Assembly (NCBI GenBank): GCA_019914945.1
Contig: CM034099.1
Location: 15,303,923 to 15,367,922 of the forward strand
Source of the DNA: Typha latifolia
Taxonomy: Eukaryota > Streptophyta > Magnoliopsida > Poales > Typhaceae
DNA length: 64,000 nucleotides
Direction of reading: 5' to 3'
The notes under the pieces were generated by a model that was given only the letters and a program-made list of their open reading frames with translations, did not search any database and was not told where the DNA came from. The position numbers and the translations under genes are program-made. Of this stretch, positions 10,822-21,890 are shown one piece after another (position 1 is the first letter of the stretch; each line of letters begins with the position of its first letter).

Positions 10822-11512
10822 TGTTACATATTAGATCGGGACTGATGTGGACGTAAGAAAATTATAAAAATTTAGGTGTTTCATGAGATACTAATGGCTT
10901 TCGTTTCACATCAATCAAATATATTGGTGGAAAGATATAATTAAATTATTAGAGAAAGGTTAAAATAGGGCAGAATAGTAAATATCTGACATTGTGGCGG
11001 TTGTTGGAGGGTAGCAGATGGCCAAGGGTTGTGGTGGACAGCCGTAGGGTAGGTGGCTACTGGAGGAAGGTGGTGGCAAGGGTTTGGGAGCTTTGGAGGT
11101 TCTATAGCTATGATCTACTCCTAAAAAGGTAAATACGATCTAACAGCTACAATAAAATGGTAAATACAATAATAAAAAAAACTAAACTCAATTAATTCTC
11201 AATGCTTTGATTAATAAACAAAGAAGTCTAATTCTCTATATATAGAGGTGGGGTATAATGAGTCATACTTGGACTTAGTCCTAAAGGCTTATACGACTCG
11301 AACTAGAACTTATCTTAGACACTTACATGACTTAATTGAACTTACCTTAATAGCTTACATAACTTAATTGAACTTGCCTTAGTGGCTTACATGACTTAAC
11401 TAGACTTGCCTTAAAGGCTTATATAAGCATGAATCAATTAAAAAATAAATAGGCTCGATCTATCGAGCCCAATGCTCTCATGATGCGATCTGATCTGTCC
11501 CGGTTCGCATCA
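10822..11512 (-). repeat. 3' LTR of the short gypsy-like element
   Basis: This LTR is 691 bp. It contains three full units of a 32-bp tandem repeat (11322, 11354, 11386; next start 11418) with core CTTACATGACTTAATTGAAC. Confidence 0.8.
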
Positions 11513-12087
11513 ATCCACCACGCTTCTGACCACCTTGTCCTCAAGGTATCCATAGCGTTTTCATACCTTTCATCGCTCTCGAACTGCATGTCCTCAATCT
11601 CCCTGTGGGTCTTATTTATCATGGCCCACTTATTCAAGCCATAATCTACCCGAGCCATGAGTGACTTGGATCAAATGCTAGCCATGAGCAATTTGAGCCA
11701 AGGTCTTAGTGCATGTGATTTAGGCCTTAGCTTGGGTGCGGATGGTCCAAGGAAGGTGCCAACGGTGGTGGCTTGGACAGAAAGTGCTTGGATCACCATC
11801 AGTGGAAAACTAGGGTTTCAACCTTTATTTTCCACCTCGATCGGGGAAGATGACGATGGGGCTATCGCTGGGAACTGCTTCGACATTGCTTCAATGGAGG
11901 GCTCGATCTGGAAGGATGGAGGGTGCTCCACCGCAACCAGAGAAGGGATGGTTGTCGCAGTTTGGATGGTCTTCATGATTTCACCATTATTAGTACTTAA
12001 AGGTGGAGGTGGTGCCTAATCCACATTGGCCGATGGCACAAGTGGTGCGGGGTGGTCGTAGTGGGCTAGGAGAACTTCTATCAAGGC
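11513..12087 (-). other. Internal non-coding part of the short gypsy-like element
   Basis: No reading frame longer than about 75 codons on the coding strand carries a recognisable domain. A matching segment occurs at about 47420-47560 in the element inside the plastid-protein gene, including GGATCACCATC and GGAAAACTAGG on the plus strand. The minus-strand frame at 11434-11658 crosses into the LTR and is probably residual. Confidence 0.55.
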
Positions 12088-12309
12088 CTAAAATGAGTCC
12101 TTGAGGATGGTTTGGATTGAGTTCTTGAGAGTGGTTTGGATCTCCTTCGACCCAACAGAAAATTCTTTAAAAAATGTTTTTGCCCACACTGGCGGCTCAT
12201 CGTCGATAGTTTCTGGTGGTGCTGAGAAAACCTCCACAAGAATGGAGACGAGTTCTTGGTCCTCCATGATTGCTCTTTCCTTGTTCGTCTTGGATCGTGC
12301 GCTAACCAT
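12088..12309 (-). pseudogene. Gag-like N-terminal ORF of the short gypsy-like element
   Basis: A 73-codon frame starts about 20 bp after the primer site. Its opening MVSARSKTNKERAIME resembles the usual start of gypsy Gag proteins (basic and polar, ahead of the capsid region). The rest is amphipathic, with no zinc knuckle. The short length suggests either decay or a reduced product of a non-autonomous family. There is no sign that it is used. Confidence 0.5.
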
Positions 12310-12325
12310 CGTCCGAGGAATGTCA

Positions 12326-12337
12326 GCTCTGATACTA
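12326..12337 (-). promoter_or_regulatory. Primer-binding site of the short gypsy-like element
   Basis: On the minus strand this reads TAGTATCAGAGC, one base off TGGTATCAGAGC, the complement of the initiator-methionine tRNA 3' end. It lies one base after the 5' LTR. Confidence 0.8.
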
Positions 12338-12338
12338 A

Positions 12339-13072
12339 TGTTACATACTAGATTTGGACTAATCCGGACGAAAAAAATTATGAAAATTTAGGGGTGGTAG
12401 CCTCACGAGATAGGGTTCTTTCTAATGCTTTTATGTCAATCGGATGTCTGGATTGAAAGATATAATTAAAATAGTGGAGTAAGGTCAGAACGGGGCATAA
12501 TAGTAAATATTTGACGTTGCGGCGGTCGTCGGAGGGTGGTGGACGGCCAAGGGTGGTGATGGATGGTCGTAGGGTAGGGTGGCTACTGGAGGAAGCTGGT
12601 GGCTAAGGTTTGAAAGCTTTGAAGGTTCTATAGCTATGATCTACTCCTAGAAATGTAAAGACGATCTAACAGTTTTGATAAAACTATAAATACGATAATA
12701 AGAAAATAACGAAACTCAATTAATTCTTAATGATTTGATTAATAAATAAAAAAGCTCAGCCCTCTATATATAGAGGTCGGGTACAATAAGTTCTACTCGG
12801 ACTTAGCCCTAAAAGCTTATACATCTCGAATTATGACTTGCCTTAGAGACTTATATGACTTAATTGAACTTGCCTTAGTGACTTACATGACTTAATTGAA
12901 CTTGTCTTAATGGCTTACATGACTTAATTGAACTTGTCTTAGTATCTTACATGACTTAACTAGTTTTGTCTTAAGGGCTTACATAAGCATAAATTAATTA
13001 AAAGATAAATAGGCTCAATCTATCGAACCCAATGCCCTCATAATGCAATCCGATCTTACCCGGTTCGTATTA
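12339..13072 (-). repeat. 5' LTR of the short gypsy-like element
   Basis: This LTR is 734 bp. It has four full 32-bp units (starts at 12850, 12882, 12914, 12946; next 12978), one more than the 3' LTR. Confidence 0.8.
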
Positions 13073-13223
13073 GTTGCATTCTCTAACCAAAAAGGGGGTT
13101 TGTAATGATGTATTCAACTCTCTATATAAATGTCTTATTTTTGTTTAAAGTATATTTGCTGGAAATAGATACATTATATCTAATAAAGCTAAAGATGGAA
13201 AACAACTAAATGGTCTGACGAGT

Positions 13224-13769
13224 ATGAAATATGCAGATGCTAATAGGGTCAGGGAGTATAATCTTAAAATTGTTCATGTTCAAACTAAACTTAAAATCGT
13301 AGTTGTTGATATACCTAATAACTTCATAGTACACCATACCCTTAATTGTTTGTCTTCCGAATTTAGCCAAATTAAGAAGCCTACAATACCCAAAAATGAA
13401 TCCTGGAGTGTAAATGAACATATATCCGAAAGTGTTTCAGAGGAAGAAAAATTAAAGAAAGAAAAGAGTGAGACTGCCATTTTAGTGTCACAGCTTAAGG
13501 ACAATTTCACTAATAAAGGTCATGGTAATTATAATAGATCTAAACATCATGCTCCCAAAAATACTAGAGACGTCAAGAAACATGGTATCGATCAAACTCA
13601 AAATGTGAGAGGTCCTAAAGCTCTATTCGCAAATAAATCAAGTGCTTCTTCTGCAGTTGAATATGCTGGTACAGAATCAATGTTAGCTGATCATTTGCCA
13701 AAAGGAATTAGACCCATGACTTTTAAAAAGCATGTTGATAAAATGGGTATTTCAAGATTTTTTTTTTGA
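13224..13769 (+). pseudogene. Copia deletion derivative: gag piece joined to RNase H tail
   Basis: A 181-codon open frame. The N-terminal two thirds resemble the end of a copia Gag capsid region, with the pattern WSVNEHISESVSEEEKLKKE followed by a basic, Lys/His/Asn-rich linker. The last 30 codons (MLADHLPKGIRPMTFKKHV) match the very end of copia RNase H. Everything between, including protease, integrase and reverse transcriptase, is absent, so an internal deletion has fused gag to the pol tail in frame. A copia 3' LTR follows at 14351. No expression evidence is visible. Confidence 0.65.
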
Positions 13770-14350
13770 AGTACTTGATTAAGTGGGAGTTTATTTTATT
13801 ACTGACACAGTATTGATATAGTTTCATTTTACCATTGCTATATTTATGATATATGCAATTTGAATGTTCTATGCTAGTAATATCGTTGATATCATTTAGT
13901 ATTACATGTGCACATCAAATTATGAAATGTCATATTATGAAATGAAAATCTTAAGATATGATGTCTATCTTAAATGACTGTTTTGTCAATAATGTATGCA
14001 TGCTTTTACTGACATTATTATGAAAATATCTGAGATCTGTTTAGAGGCATACAAGCTTATTATTGAAGCTGATGAATTTCTCAAACTTATTGTTAATGCA
14101 AGCTGTGAAAGAGAAACCATTTTGAAGACCAACAATGAGAGTAGCATCTTAATCCATGTCAATAGAAATTATTATCTTGGATTGTGACTAACGTGTTATC
14201 TTTTTGACCATAACTTTTTATTGCCTTACACTCTTTTTTTTAATGTTCAACCCGAGATATTATTTTATTTTATTTTTTCTTTTCCAAATCAATACTAATA
14301 CTACTATTATTATTTTCTTAAATACAATTAATGTCACCCAAGTGGGAGAA

Positions 14351-14726
14351 TGTTAGAATTTCATAAATTTCAATTTTTATTAATTGATTTAAATATAGAT
14401 TTAGAAAACTCAGCTGAACATAAATTGATTTTGAGACATATGATGAAGCCATATTGTTAAGTGATATCTAATTGGGCTTATGAGCACTTACTATTCTATG
14501 ATGTGGTTGGGCAGCCCAGTATAGGCCTTATTAGATCCAATACAATCCCATAATGGGTGGGCCCACTGGTTTATTATATATATAAAAACTAGGTCTCCTC
14601 TCCCCTCTAAAACCCCAATTTGCTTACCTCATTAAAAGCCGACAAAGATGAACTATACATGTATGATTCTTATTTTAATCTATATTCTAGATTTTGTACA
14701 CATATCGATCCAGATTTTATCCTACA
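14351..14726 (+). repeat. 3' LTR of the Copia deletion derivative
   Basis: The LTR starts TGTTAGAATTTCATAAATTT right after the purine-rich AAGTGGGAGAA and contains a TATATATATAAAA promoter-like stretch near 14575-14586. The end at ACA (14726) is approximate. TGTTAGAAT starts after AAGTGGGAG are common in plant copia LTRs. Confidence 0.6.
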
Positions 14727-17107
14727 ATAGCTTCTGGATCTATAGGTTCTCCATGTTCCTCGAGAGGCTACGAGGCCAATCAGATTGGGGTCAACGCACT
14801 ACGAAGGCTTGCGGAATCCGGCCTCATGGTAGGAGCATGAGCACGACGGATATAGGATTGGCGCCTAGGCCTTGGACGTCGAGCAGGCCGAGAAGGAGGA
14901 GAACAAATTGCGGAGGCCTACGAGGTCTGTTGAATTCGATCTCGTGGCAGGATAGCGAGTGTGGTGGGTGTGGGATCGGCACCTAGTCATTAGCCTCTTT
15001 GAGGACCTTGGGTTTCTAATTTTAAATTGTGAATGGTTATGTAGAGATGTGCTTCACCATCTCATAAATTTAGATGCAATAAATATAGAGAGAAACAAAT
15101 AATTTCATCAGTAGAAAAAAAAAAAGCTGGAGAAAATATTAACAACAAGGTTGCAAAATAAGGTTTCAAGAATAGGTGCAAAGATTTCTGATTATTTAGA
15201 GGCTAATGACCTTATAAACGTGATGTTAAAACTAGAATTGTACAAACTGCTATGCTGAAAGTTGATACAGACAAGCATGTCCACTTACAGGCTAGTGGGC
15301 GACAAAGGGCTGAATTATTCTAGCCGGTCCAAACCCGATGTAGCCCAACCCCAACTCTCTCTCGAGCAGGCCACAGACAGAGTGTCTAGCTCAGTTTGTC
15401 GGATAGATCCAACCCGCACGATGATCACCTCTAAGCAACTCTGGTGGCGACTTTTGTATTAGTCGATGTCTCTTTTGGGGGAGTCACGTCGATGGAGCTG
15501 ATTTAGTTATTAATAAAATTTACTACCTCTATTCATTCGTCTAGAAAAGCAGTTGTTTTAGACCACTCTCAAAATACATCGTTCAGTAAAGCAAAGTCTT
15601 TAAACTAAATATAAAACATTTCGAGTGCCTAAAATTGATCATGTAATAATCACATGACATAATTTTTAATTAAAAAAATAAAAAAAAAGATTTAGTAAAA
15701 TAAGCATTGTACAGGTTTTACGTAGTTGAATAAGTTAATACGCCACAATTTTTCTTTTAAAATTAGCAGATAGTGTAAAACTGAGCAATAATTAATTTAG
15801 GGGTCTATGTGTAATAATCATTCATTAAAGCTGGGATATTTGCATTGTTTTAGACCCTACCTTTCCTCAAAATCTTTGCACTGTACGATCAAGCTTGTAT
15901 AAGATACTGTGATTCAATGAAATATATATACTGGCAGACGCTTGAAAAAAAATCGAACACGTCACGTGATGCAGCTTCCTTTTTTTTTTCTTTTTTCTTT
16001 TTCTGATAAGACGTGATGGAGCTTTGAATTCAACTAGCTAATGAGATATATTGCAATGATGCTTCGCTTTTATAAGCCTTTTGATGATGAAACGAATCTT
16101 TTCGCCATGTGGCTGCACCGATGCCCAGATACCCTTTGTCTGTTATCGATGTTTCGAGAGTAACTGCAGCAACCATACTGACTCATAAACAGCACACACC
16201 TATGTTACCCGATCACAAAATTGAGCTACTTCAAATGTACAGCAACACTTCTTAAAATAAATAAATTAGTCAGAGTGAGAAATGAGCACTCCTAGGAAAT
16301 ATGCTGCTTGGAACAAAATAGCAATAATGCTATATTTATATACATTGATAGTGACGATTATTAGATAGAAAGAGAAATTATTAAAAATATTTGTAAAATA
16401 TTTATAATGTTAGTAAGCATAATATAGCATTACTCCGGTGTACCCCCCCCACCACAAAATCATTCCACAATAATCCTCAAGGAGTAAGCAAGTCGACAAA
16501 AAGCTTCCCAGAAAAAGCTTGGCATTTGTTTGGATGGCCAACGGTTGTCTGATGCGTGACCCACAGCACTTCCCTCCGGTCAAAAGCGACAACCGTCAGC
16601 ATTTTAGCACAAAATTACGTTGGAGGAATCGGTGAAAAGAAAAATTAGTTATGAAGTATTTTGTCTAATTTTACTATATGAGAAATGCTTCTTATAAAGT
16701 TTAGAAGATAAACAGAGGTGATGCAACAGCTATTTAAGAAGAAAAGTGTCTCGTATTTAAGGTTTGTTCAAAAAATTTCTGAGGGGTCCAATACATATTC
16801 AAGCGAAGAAATAATAGTGTTTGTTTGAACTTGTTTAAACATACTTCAATTATTCGAAGTTTGTTTGAATGTCTTCAAACAAAAGCTCCCGAGAGCTCAA
16901 AGAAATATTCAAGATGGCTTCGGAAGTGTGTTCTTCCAACATATTCGAATATGTTAAAAATGGTTCACCAGATTAGGGTTGAAAAGCAACCTACATATTA
17001 GGGCTATAAATAGAAAAATCTTGGGTGAAAAAAAGGCACGATTCCTAAGACTTTGTTTCGTTGGATTTCCACTTGGGAGGTAGTGAGGAGAATAATATTT
17101 TAATTGG
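14727..17107. other. Region with no recognised gene
   Basis: A local GC-rich patch lies at about 14750-15000 and another at 15290-15440; neither has a frame I recognise. The remainder is AT-rich, with an 8-C run near 16443. Short open frames at 14648-14986, 15262-15462 and 16410-16592 look like chance. Confidence 0.4.
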
Positions 17108-18308
17108 TAAATTTTAAAGGTAATTTTCTTTTTAACCCTAAACTATCACCTTTTTCTCTAATGAATTTTTGAACTTTTTTTTGGTACACATTGATCTCCT
17201 AAACTATCAGTGAATTAATTTTTTTTTTTAAATTTTTTCATTGCCCTCTACCATAATCCCCTATTTTCTCAAAATTTCTTTATTTCTCTCCCCTCTGACT
17301 TACCATGACATCTTCTCCTCTCTTCTCTCTACTACTCCGAGCAATAGCCTAACCTGCACTGTCCCTCTCTTCCTCCTCTCTGTCCCAACATTAATGTCGC
17401 CACTAACCTTGTTGCCATGCAAGTCACCGCCCCTGTCGCTGGCTTGGGAGGAGGTGTTTCTATCCTTCAAGAGAGTATAGCTCGGCAAGGTGAAGCTTAT
17501 ATCGAGTGCTTGGGATTGGATTTGGCACTAGGTTTGGTAAATCACCTTCGACGCTTACGGAGACAAAGAGGAGGAGAGGTTGGAGTTAGGGAATGATTGA
17601 GGGCGAAGATGTTCGAGAGGATGAGAAGGAAGAGTAGAATGGGGATGTCGGAGCCCGATGTGGACTAGATTTTTGAGCTGGTGAACTAATATGGGTATGC
17701 CTGCAAAGATGTTCGTGAATATTACTATTTGTGGGCAAAAAGATATATTTTGTAGATATATGTGAAAGTGGGGTGGGAAAGAGAAGGGTTTGATCTATTT
17801 TTGGGGTAGGAGAGTTGGATTGGACCTATCAAAAGAGGAGGTGCATTAATGGATATTCAAGTTGTTGATTTCGATTGTTTTTTTAGCAAATTGCTGTGTT
17901 GCTTAACTTCTTTTCTTCTATTTCATCTAATTGTTTATTACCGCTTGAGTTTACTATTTAGTTTATGTGACTTCTATGTGAAGTTGCCATTAGATGTCAT
18001 GTTTTATTTGTCTAAATTTATAATATATCTACTTTCTTCCATTTTGCAAATTTATATGAACAATATATTGTTTATATAATTTGATGAAAATAATTTTGAA
18101 GAAGAGAAAGAAATTAGTATTTTGGTCATAATAAAAAGCCTCTCATAAGTTGTCACGTGCGGGTATTCTCACCATAATCCTAACAGAATGGGTCAAGCGA
18201 GGTTTCTGATAGTTTAGGGGGTCAGTGTGTACCAAAAAAAAAATTCAAGGGATCATTTGGAAAAAATGATAGTTCAAGGGATGAAAAGAGAATTATCTCT
18301 AAATTTTA
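17108..18308. mobile_element. Mutator-like element with 9-bp target duplication
   Basis: The element spans 17117-18299 (1183 bp) and has terminal inverted repeats of about 110 bp. The left arm includes AACCCTAAACTATCACC and GGTACACATTGATC; the right arm is its complement, with GGTACACACTGACC on the minus strand. It is flanked by TAAATTTTA at both 17108-17116 and 18300-18308, a 9-bp duplication as expected for Mutator-like elements. No transposase is visible. The interior has a C/T-rich then G-rich segment (about 17290-17670) unlike the flanks, which may be captured host sequence. Confidence 0.8.
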
Positions 18309-18317
18309 CCCTAAGTA

Positions 18318-18807
18318 AGGGGTGGCAACTAGTCGGGTTAGCCAAGTTTGGGTCAGGACAGATATAGGTCCGGACATAATAATGCAAACACGAATATAGG
18401 TTGTATATTAAACGAGTAAAAAATTCAAACATGAACACGATCCATTTATTAAATAGATTATAAACGTGTTATCGGGTGACACAAGTTATTTACATGTATA
18501 TAAGTTATTCTGGTTATAAATAGATTTTTTTTTATTATAATGAACTTTTCAGGTTATAAATGAGTTCCTTCATATTATAATTGGGTTCGCTAGGTCATAA
18601 ATAAGTTTTCTTATTATAATAAGTTATTGTGTTATAAATGGATTGGTGGGTCGAGTCATAAAGAGATTGAAGAATATGACTTGTTTCATAATCAGGTTAA
18701 ACGAGTTGACTCATTTACAATTTGAACTCAGTTAGATTAAATTCAAACCCATTAAAAGTCGGGCTATCATGTTGAATTACTAGGACTAATCAATTTTTGT
18801 CACCCCT
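18318..18807. mobile_element. hAT-like MITE
   Basis: The ends are AGGGGTGGCAA and its near complement TTGTCACCCCT. The interior is rich in GGGTCR and ATTAAACG phrases typical of small plant hAT derivatives. No target duplication could be found, so both the class and the ends are tentative. Confidence 0.45.
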
Positions 18808-18959
18808 AATGCCAAGTTATTCCGATTTTAATCTTCGTGAGCAAAAACTCAAGAGAAAAATTGTGAGCAAAATCCTCAAGTTATTTCTTAAGTGAGTTTA
18901 AGGTAAAATGACAACTCTAGAAGAGAGCAAAGATATTGATTTTCTTAGAGTTGAACAAT

Positions 18960-19990
18960 TGTAAGTAATTTTCAGACCTATGAGGCCACCCTCCTACCAC
19001 CCAAAAAGAGTAAAAGAATTGATTTGTCATCCATCAAGAGAGACAATGATGAATGATGAGTTAAATGAAGATGATGACATTAATCCTGAGATTATTGAGA
19101 TCATGAAAAAAATTGAGAATTTTTTTTTGAAAAATTTGAAAGGTACCATGACCAACAAGATTAAGCTTGGGGCCAAAGTTCTAGAGAAAAACAAAAATTC
19201 TTATTAATCCTCCATTATTCCTATCACTAAATGCCCAAGGTCTAAGAGCAAAAGACAAGGGGGAGAGGTTCAATATTATGAATGTCATGGTTATAACATT
19301 GCTAAAAATGTGCAAAATTATAAGAAAATATGCAAAGTTCTGCATGCCATTATGCAAAGTTCTGTAAGCCACTTGAGATAATATTAATAAATTTAAGGAT
19401 CATGATCCTAAACCTAAGCAAGAGAAATTTATTATTTTTATTAGTTCATTGTTATCTACAAATTGTCTTTTGTATGATGTCTATAATGCATGTGAACATA
19501 GCGAAAATGATTATGATAATAATGGAGAGATGGACATTCACACAGCTTATAATGAACTATTTAGATAATCATAAAATTTTAATAAAACTAATATAAATCT
19601 AGATTGTAGAAAAACTTAAAACAATGATAGATAACAAATAAAGATGCTATACCATAAATACATGATGACTTAGAAGGAGGAGAAAAATAAGCTTCAAGAG
19701 AAATTGGATAACTCTATCTATCTCTCTAACTTTAACATCTAAAAATTCTTTGCTAGTTGATAAGATTAAATTTTTAGAAGTGGAATATGCATAAACAATT
19801 TATCGCATGAGGAAATTTAGTAAAAAAATTTAATGTTGGTAAGTTTGAATTACAAAAGGCTAAGTTTGATGTAGGTCTAAAAAAGTTGAGCCAACTAGTT
19901 GTAGCTCAAAATGAAGTTACCCTTGGGAAGGGGTTTTTTCATATTCAAAATTGTTATATTTGTGTGTGCCCTTGTGTTTCAAATTTTAGT
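18960..19990 (+). pseudogene. Copia gag relic
   Basis: The open frame at 18980-19207 resembles the acidic and lysine-rich end of copia capsid. It is followed at about 19271-19320 by a decayed zinc knuckle (YYECHGYNIAKN) and then by a Lys/Asn/Glu-rich coiled region with many stops (about 19390-19960). The order is the same as in the gag relic at 1-1660, but the sequence is clearly diverged. No pol follows. Confidence 0.55.
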
Positions 19991-21249
19991 GATCACTTGT
20001 CATTCTAAGTGAAATACATCTTCTACATAATGTTAGATATTCTTTGGAACTACATATACGAGTCTCCAGCAGATTAGTGGTTGATTTGATGACATGTACT
20101 CCTCAAGAATATAACCTAGTGCAATCATAGCATAAGACAACTGATATCGAAGTATCATAGCTAGTTGGTATTACATAGTTTTTGGAGTTTGGGAAAGGTT
20201 GATAGACTCATTCAAGTAGATAAATATATATATATATATATAGTTGGTTCTTTTTATCATTTCAACATTACGGATCCACAGGCAAAAGAAGCCTTACGTT
20301 GAAAGATTTGGCACAGCTAACTAAATTGTGTGCAGTTATGAGTATTTCATTTAGATCTCTTAAACTATTATATATTTTTATATATCTTTCCTAAGACTTC
20401 TTTTTGTTATATAAAAACTCCTTAAATTATTGTGAACTAAAGAATCTTTAGGATATAATGTCAAAACTATATAATAACTCAGAAGATCTAACTGAAATTA
20501 TCGTTTATTCTTAATAGCTAAAAAAGGGCTAGCCGTACTACGAGTGTGATTGAGCCAAGCTTAATTGGACCAAACTCCAGTCAAGTTTGGCTTGAAATTA
20601 ATTAGTTCGAGCCCAAGTCAAAGCATCAAGCTTCAAATGATTAGATTCAATTTGAGCTAATTTTCAGCCTACTAATTAATTCATACCTATTTTGTGCTCG
20701 AGCCAGATTTCACACCTTTTAATAAGCAGATTCAAACTTATTTCAAATTAAGCCTAGTTAATTAGATGATGTTAATTTATTTAAAGGGATTATAATATTT
20801 AATGGGACTTAATTAAGTTCTCTATTCTCTCTTAAATTTTTTTTAATAATCAAGCTTGATTTGAATTAAACTTGACTTGAGCCGAGCCCGAGTAAATTGG
20901 CTTATGCTTAATCTCATCTTGAAATTAATTTCATCTCCAACACAGGCCGAACTTAATCAGACCTTGTGGAGCTAACTTGATAATTTTGACCGCCTTAAAC
21001 CCCAGTGCCCTTCTGGAGAAAATTTACTAATATTACCCTCAATAATTAATTAATAATCTATGAAGAACATAAAACTCAACTGTTAAGCTATAACGGTGAC
21101 CTAGCCAGTTGAATTGTTGCTCATACAATTTGAACCTATAACCTTTATCATAAATGGTGGAATTCTAACAACCTGTTAGTAGCAGTGATTTTACCTATGC
21201 TTAAAATCAAAGGTTTGTCAATCTCTGGTGTTGTTATCTCATGGTATTA
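19991..21249. other. Region with no gene; small repeats
   Basis: There is a (TA)n run at about 20226-20242. At 20520-20990 lies AT-rich sequence with repeated GAGCC, AAGCTT and TTGAGC phrases, resembling the interior of the hAT element at 56029 but without clear ends. Confidence 0.4.
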
Positions 21250-21254
21250 AAGTG

Positions 21255-21624
21255 GAGTTTTTGACCAAAATATTACTACAATAAAAAAATATTCTAAAAA
21301 GTACAATACTATTCAAACTATTTTTCAAATTAGTACTATAGTAAAATCGTTGTCTCAAACAGCGATTTTTAGTTATTTCATCTATATAAATCGCTTTTAG
21401 AGAAAAAGATTTTTTTCTATTTAAATAGCTTTCTAGAAACAATGCTGAAAAAAATAAGTCGTTGTCTAATACAATAAATTTTTTAACAGTATTTCAATGT
21501 ATTGAAAACAACTAAAAATCGCTTTCTTAGACAACGATTTTATTGTAATACTAATTTAGAAAATAAATTAAATAGTTTGATAAATATTTTATATTATAAT
21601 AATATTTTGATAAAAAAAAAACTC
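21255..21624. mobile_element. Fold-back MITE, 370 bp
   Basis: The two arms (about 21255-21376 and 21505-21624) are inverted copies of each other over about 115 bp. The left arm begins GAGTTTTTGACCAAAATATT and contains AAAATCGTTGTCT; the right arm contains AGACAACGATTTT. AAGTG flanks both sides (21250-21254 and 21625-21629), a likely 5-bp target duplication. No protein is encoded. Confidence 0.75.
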
Positions 21625-21890
21625 AAGTGAGTGACTCTTGGAACCAAAAAAATAAGTGTGTAGTTATAAACTTATACGTCATTGGTGAGGGCTAGCAATT
21701 TGTCTAATATATCAAAATATATCAACTCTAACTGTTAAGAGGGAAAGAGAAGCATGTTCAATCATTCCTTTTCTTTCTTCTTCAATGTTCTCGTGGCCGC
21801 GAGATGTTCCACGAACGTCTTAGAGAGAGATATGTGCAACTTCTCTATTGTAGTTGCACAATTAAAACGTTCCAACCTTAGATATCATCA

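Larger units (their letters stand above)
10822..13072 (-). mobile_element. Short gypsy-like LTR element without pol, complete, minus strand
   Basis: On the minus strand the 5' LTR is 12339-13072 and the 3' LTR 10822-11512. Both run from T(G/A)AT(G/A)CGAACCGGG to GTAACA. The primer site follows the 5' LTR after one base. The internal region is only about 826 bp and encodes a short Gag-like N-terminus but no protease, reverse transcriptase or integrase. A typical gypsy purine-rich stretch with CTTGAGGACAAGG lies before the 3' LTR. Flanks GTTGT (10817-10821) and GTTGC (13073-13077) fit a 5-bp target duplication with one change. It is therefore a non-autonomous element that would need enzymes from a relative. 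Related LTRs are at 40423 and 50212. Confidence 0.85.

Noticed and set aside
18318..18815. An 8-bp target duplication for the hAT-like MITE
   Set aside because: CCTAAGTA and AATGCCAA do not match under any reasonable end assignment.
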